A program made the translations under genes and the position numbers. DNA of 64,000 bases from Variovorax sp. PCZ-1. Lineage in GTDB: Bacteria > Pseudomonadota > Gammaproteobacteria > Burkholderiales > Burkholderiaceae_C. Location: NCBI RefSeq assembly GCF_018413605.1, contig NZ_JAHCDN010000002.1, forward strand, positions 186,001-250,000. The letters are read 5' to 3'. Positions 17,337-28,147 of this stretch are shown here, one piece after another. Below the pieces are notes generated by a model, which searched no databases, was not told the DNA's origin, and worked only from the letters and a program-made list of their open reading frames with translations. The stretch's first letter is position 1, and each line of letters starts with the position of its first letter.

Positions 17337-18944
17337 GTGGAGCTACTCAAAGATTTATCCGTATTGATTTTGGGCTTAGGCAGCTCAGGCTTGGCCATGG
17401 CGCGTTGGTGTGCTCGGTATGGTGCGCAGGTGCAGGTGGTGGATACGCGTGAGCAGCCGCCTGGGTTAGCCGAGCTGCAAGCGCAATGCCCTCAGGTGCA
17501 GTTTCAGGCGGTCTCAAGCTTTTCTGTCGATTTGATAGAAGGCAAAGAGATTCGTGCTGTGTGTCGCAGCCCAGGTTTATCTCCTGCGCAAATTGCTCCT
17601 GTTTTGGGAGCTGCTCGCGCAGTAGGTTTGCCGGTGTGGGGCGAGTTGGATCTGTTTTGGATGGGCTTGCAATGTCTCAAAGTTGCATCTCAAGCTGAAC
17701 CAGAACCGACGGCTGAGGTTCAAGAAACAGAAGTAGAGACAGATGCTGAGGCAGAACCAATTGAGCCACAACAATCATCCTACGAGCCGAAGATATTGGC
17801 AATCACAGGTACGAACGGCAAGACAACGGTGACTTCGCTCACCGGACAGCTGGTGGCGCGTTCAGGTAAGACGGTTGCTGTGGCAGGCAATATCGGCCCC
17901 ACACTGCTCGATACCTTGACGCAGCATATGGATGCGCAGACCTTGCCACAAGTGTGGGTGTTGGAACTTTCCAGCTTCCAGTTGGACGGCGTAACTGGTT
18001 TCATGCCAACGATGGGCGTGGTGCTCAACCTCACGCAAGACCATCTCGATTGGCATGGCGATATGGCTGCTTATGGTGCAGCCAAGGCTCGCATCTTCGG
18101 TGCACACAGCATCGATGCGCCGCCCATGCTGCTCAATCGTGATGACACGGCTGTTGTAGCTATGCGGCCAGCGCTCATCAAAAACAAACCACAACGCACG
18201 GATATCAGCTTTGGCTCTGATTTGCCTCAGCGCCCCGGCGACTACGGCATTGAAACTGTAGGTGGTATGACGTGGCTGGTGAAAGCACTGGAAGCGGATG
18301 AGACACAGAAACGCCGCAAAGGCGATGAAGTGGAAATTCATCTGCAACGATTTATGCCAGCAGATGCTCTGCGTATTCGCGGGCGACACAATGCACTCAA
18401 TGCGCTGGTTGCTTTGGCTTTAGCAAGTGCTGCAGGTTGCAGCCTGTCAGCCATGCTGTATGGCTTACGTGAATATCGCGGTGAGCCGCATCGTGTCGAG
18501 CCGGTTTGCATTGTGCGCGATGTGGAGTATTTTGATGACAGCAAAGGTACGAATGTCGGCGCAACTGCTGCCGCATTGAACGGTTTAGGCGCAGAGCGCA
18601 AGATCGTGGTGATTCTCGGCGGCGAAGGCAAAGGGCAGGATTTTTCTCCTTTAGTACAGCCCGTTTCCCTGTATGCGCGGGCTGTGATTCTGATTGGCCG
18701 AGATGCGCCCTTGATCGAACAAGCCTTGGCCGGTTCTGGCGTACGCATACAAGGTGCAGGCAGTATGGAAGAAGCTGTGAGCCTAGCGGCGCAAATAGCG
18801 CATGCAGGCGATGCCGTATTGCTTTCGCCAGCCTGCGCTAGCTTCGACATGTTCAAAGATTACAAGCATCGTGCGGAAGTGTATGTAGATGCCGTGAAGA
18901 AACTGGCTGACGATGCTGGTGTGTCGATCCTGGAGGGCGCATGA
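17337..18944 (+). CDS. murD: UDP-MurNAc-alanine D-glutamate ligase MurD, with an acidic insertion
   Basis: The protein has 535 residues. MurD adds D-Glu to UDP-MurNAc-Ala. GTG 17337 with GGA 7 bases upstream gives the expected N-terminus ([24 protein letters not shown]). Motifs: the P-loop GTNGKTT (~158-164), [28 protein letters not shown], and DDSKGTN. Unusual: residues ~118-151, just before the P-loop, form a Glu/Pro/Thr-rich stretch absent from the E. coli enzyme, which has about 438 residues; a second insertion ([15 protein letters not shown]) also lengthens it. The insert probably loops out from the junction of domains 1 and 2. It overlaps ftsW by 4 bases. Confidence 0.96.
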   Translation: MELLKDLSVLILGLGSSGLAMARWCARYGAQVQVVDTREQPPGLAELQAQCPQVQFQAVSSFSVDLIEGKEIRAVCRSPGLSPAQIAPVLGAARAVGLPVWGELDLFWMGLQCLKVASQAEPEPTAEVQETEVETDAEAEPIEPQQSSYEPKILAITGTNGKTTVTSLTGQLVARSGKTVAVAGNIGPTLLDTLTQHMDAQTLPQVWVLELSSFQLDGVTGFMPTMGVVLNLTQDHLDWHGDMAAYGAAKARIFGAHSIDAPPMLLNRDDTAVVAMRPALIKNKPQRTDISFGSDLPQRPGDYGIETVGGMTWLVKALEADETQKRRKGDEVEIHLQRFMPADALRIRGRHNALNALVALALASAAGCSLSAMLYGLREYRGEPHRVEPVCIVRDVEYFDDSKGTNVGATAAALNGLGAERKIVVILGGEGKGQDFSPLVQPVSLYARAVILIGRDAPLIEQALAGSGVRIQGAGSMEEAVSLAAQIAHAGDAVLLSPACASFDMFKDYKHRAEVYVDAVKKLADDAGVSILEGA

Positions 18945-20203
18945 GCGAAGCAGCGGCTCTTGGCTGGCTCCAACGTCTCAAGCGTGGCTTGGGTGGCTTG
19001 GGCTCGGCAGCATCCGATGTATTACCTGTACGTACCAGCATTGGCGGCACACCACGCAGTGCGGCGAGTGTGATGGGCGTGGATAAGCCTTTGGTTTGGG
19101 TGATCGTGAGTTTGTTGATTTGGGGCTTGATCATGGTGTATTCCGCCTCGATTGCTTTGCCTGATAACCCGCGTTTTGCAAAGTATTCGCACGCACATTT
19201 TTTAATGCGACATGTGTTCTCGCTTGTGATTGCAGTCAGCGTGGCTTTACTTGCGTTTCAGATTCCCGTGCAGACGTGGGAAAAAGTTGCGCCCTGGTTG
19301 TTTGTGGCGTCTTTGCTGCTTTTGATCGCTGTGTTGATTCCGGGTATTGGCAAGGTGATCAATGGCGCGCGCCGTTGGATTTCTTTGGGCTTCATGAATT
19401 TCCAGCCGTCTGAGTTGGCGAAGTTTGCCGTGTTGCTTTATGCGGCGGATTACATGGTGCGCAAGATGGAAGTGAAAGAGCGTTTCTTCCGCGCAGTGTT
19501 GCCCATGGCAGTTGCTATTGGTGTGGTGGGTTTGCTGCTTTTGGCTGAGCCAGACATGGGGGCATTCATGGTGATCGCCGTGATCGCTATGGGGATTTTG
19601 TTTCTTGGTGGTGTGAACGCACGCATGTTCTTTCTGATTGCTGCCGTGGTGGTGCTCGCTTTCGTGATGATGGTGTGGTTTTCCGATTGGCGGCGTGAGC
19701 GGATTTTTGCGTACCTCAATCCCTGGGATGAAAAACATGCACTGGGTAAAGGCTACCAACTCTCCCACGCGCTGATTGCGATTGGGCGCGGTGAGATCTT
19801 TGGTGTAGGTTTGGGTGGCAGCGTAGAGAAGCTGCATTGGCTGCCTGAGGCCCACACAGATTTCTTGCTAGCGGTGATCGGCGAGGAATTCGGTCTGATC
19901 GGTGTCGTTGCCATCATTGGTCTGTTCTTCTGGTTGACACGCCGCATCATGCATATTGGCCGACAGGCGATCGCATTGGATCGTGTGTTCGCAGGTCTTG
20001 TTGCGCAAGGCGTGGGCATTTGGATTGGCTTCCAAGCGTTTATCAACATGGGTGTGAACCTGGGCGCTCTGCCGACCAAAGGTTTGACGCTACCCCTCAT
20101 GAGTTATGGCGGATCGGCGATTTTGATGAATTTGATTGCTCTGGCTGTTGTGTTAAGAATCGATTACGAGAACAAAGAACTGATGCGTGGAGGTCGCGCA
20201 TGA
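18941..20203 (+). CDS. ftsW: Septal peptidoglycan polymerase FtsW
   Basis: The protein has 420 residues. It is a SEDS-family glycosyltransferase that polymerises lipid II at the septum with FtsI. About ten membrane helices follow a ~45-residue N-terminal extension (Leu/Gly/Arg-rich, predicted cytoplasmic). Family motifs are present: [53 protein letters not shown] and the C-terminal [12 protein letters not shown]. It overlaps murD and murG by 4 bases each. Confidence 0.97.
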   Translation: MSEAAALGWLQRLKRGLGGLGSAASDVLPVRTSIGGTPRSAASVMGVDKPLVWVIVSLLIWGLIMVYSASIALPDNPRFAKYSHAHFLMRHVFSLVIAVSVALLAFQIPVQTWEKVAPWLFVASLLLLIAVLIPGIGKVINGARRWISLGFMNFQPSELAKFAVLLYAADYMVRKMEVKERFFRAVLPMAVAIGVVGLLLLAEPDMGAFMVIAVIAMGILFLGGVNARMFFLIAAVVVLAFVMMVWFSDWRRERIFAYLNPWDEKHALGKGYQLSHALIAIGRGEIFGVGLGGSVEKLHWLPEAHTDFLLAVIGEEFGLIGVVAIIGLFFWLTRRIMHIGRQAIALDRVFAGLVAQGVGIWIGFQAFINMGVNLGALPTKGLTLPLMSYGGSAILMNLIALAVVLRIDYENKELMRGGRA

Positions 20204-21261
20204 AGACGGCTCTCGTGATGGCAGGCGGTACAGGTGGACACATCTTTCCAGGCTTGGCAGTCGCTGAAGCTTTGCGTGAGAAAGGCTGGAAGGTGCATTG
20301 GCTGGGCGGGCCAGACAGCATGGAATCTCGCCTTGTGCCGCCGCGTGGCTTTAGCTTTGAGCAGATTGATTTTTCTGGTGTGCGCGGCAAAGGTTTGGTG
20401 ACCTTGGCCTTGCTGCCTCTGCGTTTGCTCAAGGCGTTTTGGCAAAGTATTGGCGTGGTGCGCCGAGTGAAACCGGATGTGGTGGTGGGCTTGGGTGGCT
20501 ACATCACTTTTCCGGCGGGCATGATGGCTGTGTTGTTGGGCAAGCCTTTGATCTTGCACGAGCAAAATTCTGTAGCGGGTATGGCCAATAAGGTGCTCGC
20601 TGAAGTGGCGGATCGTGTGTTCACGACTTTCCCTGGCGTGTTCAAGAAGGGCGAGTGGATCGGTAATCCTTTGCGCAAAGAATTTCTGGAGCAAGCGCCA
20701 CCAGAGCAACGCTTTGCAAACAGGATGGGGCCGATGAAGTTGCTCGTTGTGGGTGGCAGTTTGGGCGCGAAGGCTTTGAATGAAGTGATCCCTCAAGCTT
20801 TGGCCAAGATTCCTGAGTCCGAGCGCCCACAGGTGATTCACCAAGGTGGTGAAAAGCAGATTGATGCGCTGCGCACCAATTACGCTACCGCTGGCGTGCA
20901 AGCTGAGCTCATGCCTTTTATTGTGGATACGGCTCAGGCTTTTGCAGATGCAGATTTAGTGATTTGTCGTGCTGGCGCATCCACGGTGAGCGAAATCGCT
21001 GCAGTTGGCGCAGCAGCAGTGTTTGTGCCTTTCCCCTTTGCTGTGGACGATCACCAAACCACGAATGCCAAATTTTTGAGCGATCAAGGTGCAGCAGTTC
21101 TCGTACCGCAGCCTGAGTTGACGGTAGATCGCATCGTGCAATTACTATCAAAAGATGAGCATTCCGCGCAGGTTCTGTACCGCCAAAAGGCCTATTCTTT
21201 ACGAAAAATCGATGCCACAGAGAAGGTGGTGCAGGCTTGTGAAGCTTTAGGAAAAAAATAA
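20200..21261 (+). CDS. murG: UDP-GlcNAc:lipid I GlcNAc transferase MurG
   Basis: The protein has 353 residues. MurG adds GlcNAc to lipid I, giving lipid II, at the inner membrane face. ATG 20200 overlaps the ftsW stop (ATGA) and follows GGAGG. Motifs: the N-terminal glycine loop [58 protein letters not shown], and [14 protein letters not shown] in the donor domain. Residues ~316-337 ([20 protein letters not shown]) come from a repeat copy. The region has the same length as in E. coli MurG, so the repeat seems to replace rather than lengthen it. Confidence 0.97.
   Translation: MKTALVMAGGTGGHIFPGLAVAEALREKGWKVHWLGGPDSMESRLVPPRGFSFEQIDFSGVRGKGLVTLALLPLRLLKAFWQSIGVVRRVKPDVVVGLGGYITFPAGMMAVLLGKPLILHEQNSVAGMANKVLAEVADRVFTTFPGVFKKGEWIGNPLRKEFLEQAPPEQRFANRMGPMKLLVVGGSLGAKALNEVIPQALAKIPESERPQVIHQGGEKQIDALRTNYATAGVQAELMPFIVDTAQAFADADLVICRAGASTVSEIAAVGAAAVFVPFPFAVDDHQTTNAKFLSDQGAAVLVPQPELTVDRIVQLLSKDEHSAQVLYRQKAYSLRKIDATEKVVQACEALGKK
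21145..21210 (+). repeat. 66-bp interspersed repeat, copy 6 (inside murG)
   Basis: It starts CTATCAAAAGATGAGCATTC, continues CGCGCAGGTT and TACCGCC, and ends ACGAAAAAT. It aligns without gaps to the copy at 52793-52858, with about two thirds identity by eye. It is read in the same frame as copy 2 in the DSD1-like gene, giving LSK-EH-AQ(I/V)L in both proteins. Confidence 0.7.
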
Positions 21262-21262
21262 T

Positions 21263-22663
21263 ATGAAACACGCAATTCGACACATCCACTTTGTAGGTAT
21301 TGGTGGTGCGGGCATGAGCGGCATTGCCGAAGTCCTACAAAATCTCGGCTACAAAATCTCTGGCTCGGATTTGAGTGATGGCGCAGTATTGCAGCGGTTG
21401 AAGGCTTTGGGCATTCACACTGCAGTTGGCCATACCGCTGCCAATATTGCAGATGCGGATTGCATCGTCACATCCACAGCTGTCAAAGAAGACAACCCGG
21501 AAGTGATTGCTGCACGCGAGAAGCGCATTCCCATCGTGCCGCGTGCCGTGATGCTGGCTGAGCTGATGCGTATGAAGCAAGGTATTGCGATTGCTGGCAC
21601 GCATGGCAAGACGACGACGACTTCTCTGGTGGCCAGCGTACTGGCAGAAGCCGGGCTGGACCCCACCTTTGTGATCGGCGGCAGGCTCAACAGTGCAGGC
21701 GCAAACGCCAAGCTCGGCTCTGGTCAATTCATCGTGGTGGAAGCCGATGAATCGGATGCTTCGTTTTTGAATCTGCTGCCCGTGATGGCAACCATCACCA
21801 ATATCGATGCCGATCACATGGACACTTACGGCCAGAGCCTGGATAAGCTCAAAGCCGCATTCGTGGATTTCCTGCATCGCATGCCGTTTTATGGCGCAGC
21901 AGTTTTGTGCTCAGACGATCCCGGTGTGCAAAGTATTTTGAGCCAAGTGGCTCGCCCGATCACGACCTATGGACTCAACGAAGGTGCTCAAGTACGAGCG
22001 ATCAATGTGCAGCCAGCCCATGGGCAAATGCAATTTACAGTACAGCGCCGCAATGGCGTGACGATGCCTGATCTGGCGATCACGCTCAATCTGCCCGGCG
22101 ATCACAATGTGCGCAATGCCTTGGCTGCGATCGCGATTGCCACCGAGTTAGATGTCCCTGACGCAGCGATTCAGAAGGCTCTTGCAGACTTTAAAGGTGT
22201 GGGGCGGCGCTTTCAGAGCTATGGCGATGTGGCGGTGAAGCCCGAAAACGGCGGTGGTAGCTTCAGGGTGATCGACGATTACGGCCACCACCCTGTGGAG
22301 ATGGCTGCTACGTTGGCTGCAGCGCGTGGCGCATTCCCAGGTCAGCGCATCTTGCTGGCTTTCCAGCCGCATCGCTACAGCCGCACGCGCGATTGCTTTG
22401 AAGATTTTGTGAAAGTGCTTGGGGATGCCGATTTGGTGTTGCTCAGCGAAGTGTATGCCGCCGGCGAGGCACCGATTGTTGCTGCGGATGGGCGAGCCTT
22501 GGCGCGCGCATTGCGTGTAGCGGGCAAGGTGGAACCAGTATTTGTCGACGATATTGAGGCGATGCCACAGGCTGTGTGGGATGCCGCACGACATGGCGAT
22601 GTTGTGATTTGTATGGGCGCTGGGTCAATTGGCGCAGTACCCGGCAAACTGGCTGCTACGTAA
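21263..22663 (+). CDS. murC: UDP-MurNAc L-alanine ligase MurC
   Basis: The protein has 466 residues. MurC adds the first L-Ala to UDP-MurNAc. Motifs: the N-terminal [25 protein letters not shown], the P-loop GTHGKTTT (~110), [21 protein letters not shown], and in the C-terminal domain [10 protein letters not shown] and FQPHRYSRT. The length is normal. It follows murG by one base and precedes ddl after a 100-bp gap that contains a degraded repeat copy. Confidence 0.97.
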   Translation: MKHAIRHIHFVGIGGAGMSGIAEVLQNLGYKISGSDLSDGAVLQRLKALGIHTAVGHTAANIADADCIVTSTAVKEDNPEVIAAREKRIPIVPRAVMLAELMRMKQGIAIAGTHGKTTTTSLVASVLAEAGLDPTFVIGGRLNSAGANAKLGSGQFIVVEADESDASFLNLLPVMATITNIDADHMDTYGQSLDKLKAAFVDFLHRMPFYGAAVLCSDDPGVQSILSQVARPITTYGLNEGAQVRAINVQPAHGQMQFTVQRRNGVTMPDLAITLNLPGDHNVRNALAAIAIATELDVPDAAIQKALADFKGVGRRFQSYGDVAVKPENGGGSFRVIDDYGHHPVEMAATLAAARGAFPGQRILLAFQPHRYSRTRDCFEDFVKVLGDADLVLLSEVYAAGEAPIVAADGRALARALRVAGKVEPVFVDDIEAMPQAVWDAARHGDVVICMGAGSIGAVPGKLAAT

Positions 22664-22708
22664 ATAATAGCAAAAACACCACAGAAATACCCATGAAAAT
22701 GCAAAATG

Positions 22709-22766
22709 CTACGAAATTAGGAGCAAATTGCGTAATAATCGTCGTGAATGGCACTTTAAAAAGATG
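22709..22766 (+). repeat. 66-bp interspersed repeat, copy 7 (shortened, ends in the ddl start codon)
   Basis: 58 bp: CTACGAAATTAGGAGCAAAT, TGCGTAATAATCGTCGTGAA, TGGCACTTTAAAAAGATG. It follows the family order with about 8 bases lost. The final ATG is the likely start of ddl. Confidence 0.65.
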
Positions 22767-23702
22767 AGCAAATTCGGAAAAGTCGCAGTGTTGTTCGGGG
22801 GCTCCTCCTCAGAGAGAGAAGTCTCGCTCATGTCCGGCAAGGGCGTGTTGGCGGCTTTGACTTCGCGCGGTATCGACGCGCATGCTTTCGATCCTGCTGA
22901 GCGGGATCTCGCTGAGCTCAAAAAAGAAGGTTTCGCGCGCTGTTTTATCGCTTTGCATGGCCGTCATGGTGAAGATGGCACAGTGCAGGGTGCTCTTGAA
23001 TTGCTGGGCATTCCCTACACCGGCTCAGGCGTGATGGCCTCCAGCGTAGCGATTGACAAAATCATGACCAAGCGCATTTGGCGCTTTGAAGGTTTGCCTA
23101 CGCCGGATTGGCGCATGGTGCGCAGCGGCTCTGAAACTGCTCAGGCACTCAAAGAGCTGGGCAGTCCCATGATCGTGAAGCCTGCGCGTGAGGGATCGAC
23201 CATCGGTTTGGCAAAAGTGACTGAAATGAGCCAGTGCGATGCAGCTTATGCATTGGCTGCCAAGCATGATGATTTGGTGTTGTGTGAGCAGTTTATTTCG
23301 GGCGATGAAGTGACTTGCCCAGTGCTTGGCACGGGTACTGAAGCGCGTGCTCTCCCGGTGATCCGCATTGTTGCGCCTGATGGCAATTACGACTATCACA
23401 ACAAGTACTTTGGTGAAGAGACAAAATATCTTGTGCCTTGCGGATTGCCCAAAGGCGAGGAAGAGGTGATACAGGCGCTTGTGCTCAAGGCCTATCGCAG
23501 CTTAGGCTGCCGAGGCTGGGCGCGCGCTGATGTGATGATTGATGCCAAAACGCGTAAGCCTTATTTGCTGGAAATCAACACGTCTCCGGGCATGACGAGT
23601 CATTCGCTGGTGCCAATGTCTGCACGTGCTGCAGGTATCAGTTATGAGCAGCTTTGCGAAGATGTGCTTTCCACGGCCACGCTGGATGGGGCGCGCACAT
23701 GA
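22764..23702 (+). CDS. ddl: D-alanine--D-alanine ligase
   Basis: The protein has 312 residues. It makes the D-Ala-D-Ala dipeptide used by MurF. I start at ATG 22764 ([25 protein letters not shown]); an in-frame ATG exists further out but would add non-homologous residues. ATP-grasp motifs: [48 protein letters not shown], and the metal site [17 protein letters not shown]. The size is that of DdlB. The start codon is the end of a repeat copy, so the leader of ddl is largely repeat sequence. It overlaps ftsQ by 4 bases. Confidence 0.96.
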   Translation: MSKFGKVAVLFGGSSSEREVSLMSGKGVLAALTSRGIDAHAFDPAERDLAELKKEGFARCFIALHGRHGEDGTVQGALELLGIPYTGSGVMASSVAIDKIMTKRIWRFEGLPTPDWRMVRSGSETAQALKELGSPMIVKPAREGSTIGLAKVTEMSQCDAAYALAAKHDDLVLCEQFISGDEVTCPVLGTGTEARALPVIRIVAPDGNYDYHNKYFGEETKYLVPCGLPKGEEEVIQALVLKAYRSLGCRGWARADVMIDAKTRKPYLLEINTSPGMTSHSLVPMSARAAGISYEQLCEDVLSTATLDGART

Positions 23703-24532
23703 GTATGGCCACAAACATGTCATCCAACTGGTCATCCATGAGCGCACCTGAAATCGCTGCGCCGATGGATGTGCGCCTGATGAACATCGCCGCTCTCATG
23801 CTGGGTGCCGCAGCCTGTGTAGTGAGTTTGGGGCTTGCGGTGCGCTGGGCGCTGGCGCAGCCGATGTTTGCGATTTCGAAAATTGTGGTGGAAGGCGATA
23901 CCTCACATCACAACGCGATCACGCTCAAAGCGAATGTGGGTGGTCGTATCAGCGGCAATTTCTTCACGCTGGATTTGGCGCAGGCGCGCGGTGTGTTTGA
24001 GGCAGTGCCTTGGGTGCGCAAGGCTACGGTACGCCGCGAGTTTCCCAATCGTTTACGGGTGACTCTGGAAGAGCATCGCAGCAGTGGCTTTTGGGGTGCT
24101 GACAGTGAATCGCGCATGGTTAATCACTTGGGAGAAGTGTTTGAAGCCAATGCAGGTGATACAGAGGCCGAGGAGCTGCCGCGCTTTGTGGGTGCAGAGG
24201 GCGCTTCCAAGGAAGTGTTGACCATGTATCAGCAGCTGTCCAAGTCGTTTCAACCGATGGACGCTGTGATTGAGCAGCTGGAGCTCACTGGACGTAACGG
24301 CTGGCGTTTGCAATTGGACAGCGGTACGCAAATGGAGCTAGGACGTGGCAGCCCAGCGGAAGTGATGGCGCGTGTGGATAAGTTTTTGGCAACGCACAAG
24401 CAAGTGCTGGCCTCGTATCAGCGCTCTGGCTTGGATCGCGTGGAATCGGTGGATTTGCGCAACGGCGAAGGCTATGCCATCCGCTTGAGTGGTGTCTCCA
24501 CATTGGCTGCAGCGGCAGTCGAGAAGAAATAA
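23699..24532 (+). CDS. ftsQ: Cell division protein FtsQ
   Basis: The protein has 277 residues. FtsQ is a bitopic divisome protein linking early and late proteins. It has a short cytoplasmic part, one membrane helix (about 30-52, [19 protein letters not shown]), then the POTRA domain ([20 protein letters not shown]) and the beta domain ([22 protein letters not shown]). The Met/Ser-rich N-terminus offers several possible starts; ATG 23699, overlapping ddl, fits the packing of the cluster. Confidence 0.95.
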   Translation: MSMATNMSSNWSSMSAPEIAAPMDVRLMNIAALMLGAAACVVSLGLAVRWALAQPMFAISKIVVEGDTSHHNAITLKANVGGRISGNFFTLDLAQARGVFEAVPWVRKATVRREFPNRLRVTLEEHRSSGFWGADSESRMVNHLGEVFEANAGDTEAEELPRFVGAEGASKEVLTMYQQLSKSFQPMDAVIEQLELTGRNGWRLQLDSGTQMELGRGSPAEVMARVDKFLATHKQVLASYQRSGLDRVESVDLRNGEGYAIRLSGVSTLAAAAVEKK

Positions 24533-24541
24533 GAGGCAAAG

Positions 24542-25771
24542 ATGGCAAAAGAATACAAAGATCTCGTTGTGGGTTTGGATATCGGTACATCCAAGGTGAT
24601 GGCCGTGGTGGCTGAGGTGTTGGCTGGCGGTGAGTTAAAACTTGCTGGCTTGGGTGTTGCGCCTGGGAATGGTTTGAAGCGTGGTGTGGTGGTGAATATC
24701 GATGCCACGGTGCAAAGCATTCAGCAGGCGCTCAAAGAAGCCGAGTTGATGGCCGATTGCAAGATCAGCCGCGTGTACACCGGTATCACAGGCAGCCACA
24801 TTCGCGGCATCAATTCGAGCGGCATGGTGGCGGTGAAAGACCGTGAAGTGTCTTCTGCCGATGTGGCGCGCGTAGTGGAGACGGCCAAGGCCATCAACAT
24901 CTCCACCGATCAGCGCTTGCTCTTGGTTGAGCCGCAAGAATTTGTGATTGATGGGCAAGACGTGCGCGAACCCATTGGCATGAGCGGCATTCGTTTAGAA
25001 GCCAAAATTCACTTGGTGACGGGTGCTCAGAGTGCTGCTGAAAACATCATCAAATGCGTGCGTCGCTGCGGTTTGGAAGTTGAGCAACTGATGCTCAACC
25101 CACATGCTTCAAGTAAAGCTGTTCTCACCGAAGATGAAAAAGATCTGGGTGTGGCCATGGTCGATATCGGTGCAGGTACGACCGATGTGGCGATCTTCAC
25201 AGGTGGCGCGATTCGTCACACTGCCGTGATTCCGATTGCAGGCGATTTGATCACGAGCGACATCGCGATGGCATTGCGTACACCAACGAAAGACGCTGAA
25301 GAGATCAAGGTCGAAAGTGGCTGCGCCAAGCAATTGCTGGCTGATCCCCAGGCTCAGGTGGAAGTGCCTGGCTTGGGTGATCGTGGACCGCGTATGCTGG
25401 GCAAGCAAGCACTCGCTGGCGTGATTGAGCCGCGTGTGGAAGAGATTTATCAGCTCGTGCTGCAGGTGATTCGTGAATCGGGCTATGAAGAAGTCTTGTC
25501 TTCAGGCATCGTGATTACCGGCGGTAGCTCGGTCATGCCTGGGATGCTGGAGCTGGGTGAAGATATTTTCTTGAAGCCTGTGCGCCGGGGTCTGCCGCAA
25601 TACAGCGCGGCCTTGGCAGATATGGTGTCACAGCCGCGCGCAGCTACGGTGATGGGCTTGCTTGAAGAAGCGCGGATGGCTCGCATGCGAGGCTACAAGG
25701 TAGCGCAAAAAAGCGGCTCGGTATCTACCGCCTTCTCTCGCTTTAAAGATTTTGTGGTGGGGAATTTTTAA
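24542..25771 (+). CDS. ftsA: Cell division protein FtsA
   Basis: The protein has 409 residues. FtsA is an actin-fold ATPase that tethers FtsZ to the membrane. Motifs: VGLDIGTSKVMAVVAEV (phosphate 1), the SHI region GSHIRGINSSGMVAV typical of the 1C domain, VDIGAGTTDVAIFTGG (phosphate 2), and GIVITGGSSVMPGM (adenosine). The C-terminus (SVSTAFSRFKDFVVGNF) ends in the amphipathic membrane-targeting helix. It is 9 bp after ftsQ. The gap to ftsZ is 126 bp and contains a hairpin. Confidence 0.97.
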   Translation: MAKEYKDLVVGLDIGTSKVMAVVAEVLAGGELKLAGLGVAPGNGLKRGVVVNIDATVQSIQQALKEAELMADCKISRVYTGITGSHIRGINSSGMVAVKDREVSSADVARVVETAKAINISTDQRLLLVEPQEFVIDGQDVREPIGMSGIRLEAKIHLVTGAQSAAENIIKCVRRCGLEVEQLMLNPHASSKAVLTEDEKDLGVAMVDIGAGTTDVAIFTGGAIRHTAVIPIAGDLITSDIAMALRTPTKDAEEIKVESGCAKQLLADPQAQVEVPGLGDRGPRMLGKQALAGVIEPRVEEIYQLVLQVIRESGYEEVLSSGIVITGGSSVMPGMLELGEDIFLKPVRRGLPQYSAALADMVSQPRAATVMGLLEEARMARMRGYKVAQKSGSVSTAFSRFKDFVVGNF

Positions 25772-25821
25772 AGATGTTCCGCAAACTTTATCTCAAGGGC
25801 GCCAGCCCACCACGCCTGCCT

Positions 25822-25851
25822 GGTGCAGGCCCCGGCTGGGTCGCCTGCACC
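25822..25851 (+). promoter_or_regulatory. Hairpin in the ftsA-ftsZ gap
   Basis: Perfect 9-bp arms GGTGCAGGC and GCCTGCACC with a 12-base loop. No T tract follows, so it is not a clear terminator. It lies about 46 bases before the ftsZ start and may affect mRNA processing or translation of ftsZ. Confidence 0.5.
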
Positions 25852-25897
25852 AAACCAACACATATATTGATTAACACAGCACTGAAGGAGATTGAAC

Positions 25898-27136
25898 ATG
25901 GGCATTGAAATGATTGAAGTCGAAGAATTCAACCAAGGTACACAGATCAAAGTGATCGGCGTCGGTGGTGGTGGCGGTAATGCCGTGGAACACATGATCT
26001 CTTGCGGCGTGCAGGGCGTGGAGTTTGTTGCGGCTAACACTGATGCGCAAGCTCTGGCTCGCAGCGCGGCGCACAAGACGATTCAGCTCGGAACATCTGG
26101 CCTAGGCGCTGGCAGTAAGCCAGACAAAGGCCGCGATTGTGCTCACAGCGCAGAAGATGAAATCCGTAGTGCAATTGATGGCGCGCACATGCTCTTCATC
26201 ACAGCTGGCATGGGCGGCGGCACAGGTACAGGCGCTGCACCTGTGATCGCCAAGGTCGCGCGTGAGATGGGTATTCTCACCGTGGGTGTGGTCACCAAAC
26301 CTTTTGAGTTTGAAGGCGCGCGTCGCATGACCAATGCGGATGCAGGTTTGTCTGAACTCGAAGCCAATGTCGATTCACTCATCGTGGTACTCAACGAGAA
26401 ATTGCTCGAGGTGCTGGGCGATGATGTGTCGCAAGACGAGGCGTTTGCTCATGCCAATGATGTGCTCAAGAATGCCGTGGGCGGCATTGCTGAGATCATC
26501 AATGTGCCTGGCCATGTGAACGTGGACTTTGAAGATGTGCGCACCGTGATGGGTGAGCCCGGTAAAGCCATGATGGGCACGGCCGCAGCCAATGGCCCAG
26601 ATCGTGCACGTATCGCTGCAGAGCAAGCTGTGGCTTGTCCATTGCTCGAAGGCATCGATCTTTCCGGTGCAAAAGGTGTGTTGGTGTTGATCACGGCTGC
26701 AAAGGGCTCGTTGAAACTTTCTGAATCCAAGCTGGCAATGAACACGATTCGCGCTTACGCATCGCCCGATGCGCATGTGATCTACGGCACCGCCTATGAC
26801 GACAACTTGGGTGACAACATCCGTGTGACCGTGGTTGCAACGGGCTTGTCGCGCCAAGGTGCTCGCCGCACTGCGCCTCCGATGCAAGTGGTGCGCACGG
26901 GCACAGACGATGCTTTCGGCGCGCCCATGATTCCGACGGTGAATCATGTGGTCGGGCAAACCCCTGTGGCTGGCGCTGGCATAGGCGCTGCTCAGCCGAG
27001 TGGTTATGGTGGTGTGGATATCCCCAGTGTTTGGCGCACCAATCGCACGCAAGCCACGGCTAAGGTGGATGCTTTGTCTGCAGGCGGCATGGACGATTTG
27101 GAGATTCCAGCCTTTCTTCGCAAGCAAGCTGACTGA
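25898..27136 (+). CDS. ftsZ: Cell division GTPase FtsZ
   Basis: The protein has 412 residues. It is a tubulin homologue that forms the Z ring. The start is ATG 25898, 8 bases after AAGGAG; the TTG two codons earlier is unlikely. Motifs: GVGGGGGNAVEHM, the tubulin signature GGGTGTGAAPV (~107-117), the NADAGLSELEANVDSLIVVLNEKLL segment, and the T7 loop region NVDFEDVRTVM. The C-terminal peptide MDDLEIPAFLRKQAD is the conserved tail that binds FtsA and ZipA. A terminator-like hairpin follows. Confidence 0.98.
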   Translation: MGIEMIEVEEFNQGTQIKVIGVGGGGGNAVEHMISCGVQGVEFVAANTDAQALARSAAHKTIQLGTSGLGAGSKPDKGRDCAHSAEDEIRSAIDGAHMLFITAGMGGGTGTGAAPVIAKVAREMGILTVGVVTKPFEFEGARRMTNADAGLSELEANVDSLIVVLNEKLLEVLGDDVSQDEAFAHANDVLKNAVGGIAEIINVPGHVNVDFEDVRTVMGEPGKAMMGTAAANGPDRARIAAEQAVACPLLEGIDLSGAKGVLVLITAAKGSLKLSESKLAMNTIRAYASPDAHVIYGTAYDDNLGDNIRVTVVATGLSRQGARRTAPPMQVVRTGTDDAFGAPMIPTVNHVVGQTPVAGAGIGAAQPSGYGGVDIPSVWRTNRTQATAKVDALSAGGMDDLEIPAFLRKQAD

Positions 27137-27158
27137 TTCGCCGCTGTAAAGTGCACAG

Positions 27159-27195
27159 GGCGCGGAGGGGAAACCCTTCGCGCCTTAGTGCTTTT
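27159..27195 (+). terminator. Terminator-like hairpin after ftsZ
   Basis: GGCGCGGAGGG-GAAA-CCCTTCGCGCC is an 11-bp stem with a GAAA tetraloop and one G-T pair. It is followed after a few bases by CTTTTTG. It probably ends much of the dcw transcript before lpxC, although lpxC starts only 20 bases later. Confidence 0.6.
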
Positions 27196-27214
27196 TGTCT
27201 AATAGAATTGACTC

Positions 27215-28147
27215 GTGTTGTTACAAAGAACCATTAAATCTCTCGTAAAAGCCACTGGTGTGGGTGTGCATGGCGGGCAGCGTGTTGAGTTGAGCCTGCG
27301 GCCTGCAGAGGCGGATACGGGAATCGTGTTCCGCCGAGTGGACTTGCCTGAGCCTGTCGATATCCCAGTCAGCAGCATGTCGGTCACGGACACGCGTATG
27401 GCTACCAGCATCAGTGCACCCGCCCAACCTCAGGCACGCGTCCAAACCATTGAACATTTGCTATCTGCCTGCTCTGGATTGGGCATCGATAACCTATATA
27501 TAGACATCACAGCAGAAGAAGTGCCGATTTTGGATGGCTCATCTGCATCATTCGTTTTTCTATTGCAAAGCGCGGGTGTGGTGACGCAGCAGTTGCCCAA
27601 AAGATTTGTGCGTGTGCTGAAAGAGGTGGAAGTCAGGCAAGGCGAAGGCGAGAATACCAAGTGGGCGCGCTTGTCGCCGTTTGAAGGCTTCAAGCTAAGC
27701 TTTGAAATCGAGTTTGGCCATCCAGCGGTGGATGCTACTGGCCAAGCTGTTGAGTTCGATCTTTCAATCGGCAACTATGCTAGAGATATTGCTCGTGCGC
27801 GCACGTTCGGCTTCACCAAAGATGTGGAAACACTGCGCGCCAAAGGCCTTGGTTTAGGCGGTGGCCTAGATAACGCCATCGTGATGGACGACTACAAGGT
27901 ACTCAACGCCGGCGGCCTGCGCTATGACGATGAATTCGTCAAGCACAAAATCCTAGATGCGATGGGCGATTTATATTGCCTTGGAAAACCACTGCTTGCG
28001 GCTTATTCTGCGTTTCGTTCCGGGCATGCGATGAATAACTTGCTCTTGCGAGAATTACTTTCTCAGCCTGATGCCTATGAAATCGTCAGCTTTGATGATG
28101 AACGCCGCGCTCCTCTTGGCTTTTCGCAGATGCTTCCCGCATGGTAG
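27215..28147 (+). CDS. lpxC: UDP-3-O-acyl-GlcNAc deacetylase LpxC
   Basis: The protein has 310 residues. It is a zinc enzyme catalysing the committed step of lipid A synthesis. The GTG start gives [21 protein letters not shown], matching the family. Motifs: [16 protein letters not shown] (first zinc His), [37 protein letters not shown], and the C-terminal [15 protein letters not shown] plus FRSGHAMNN, with the remaining zinc and catalytic residues. It overlaps the next gene by 7 bases. Confidence 0.97.
   Translation: MLLQRTIKSLVKATGVGVHGGQRVELSLRPAEADTGIVFRRVDLPEPVDIPVSSMSVTDTRMATSISAPAQPQARVQTIEHLLSACSGLGIDNLYIDITAEEVPILDGSSASFVFLLQSAGVVTQQLPKRFVRVLKEVEVRQGEGENTKWARLSPFEGFKLSFEIEFGHPAVDATGQAVEFDLSIGNYARDIARARTFGFTKDVETLRAKGLGLGGGLDNAIVMDDYKVLNAGGLRYDDEFVKHKILDAMGDLYCLGKPLLAAYSAFRSGHAMNNLLLRELLSQPDAYEIVSFDDERRAPLGFSQMLPAW

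Noticed and set aside
25021-25056. GGTGCTCAGAGTGCTGCTGAAAA in ftsA, similar to the repeat core
   Set aside because: The protein segment (TGAQSAAENIIKCV) fits the normal FtsA pattern and the flanks of the repeat are missing.
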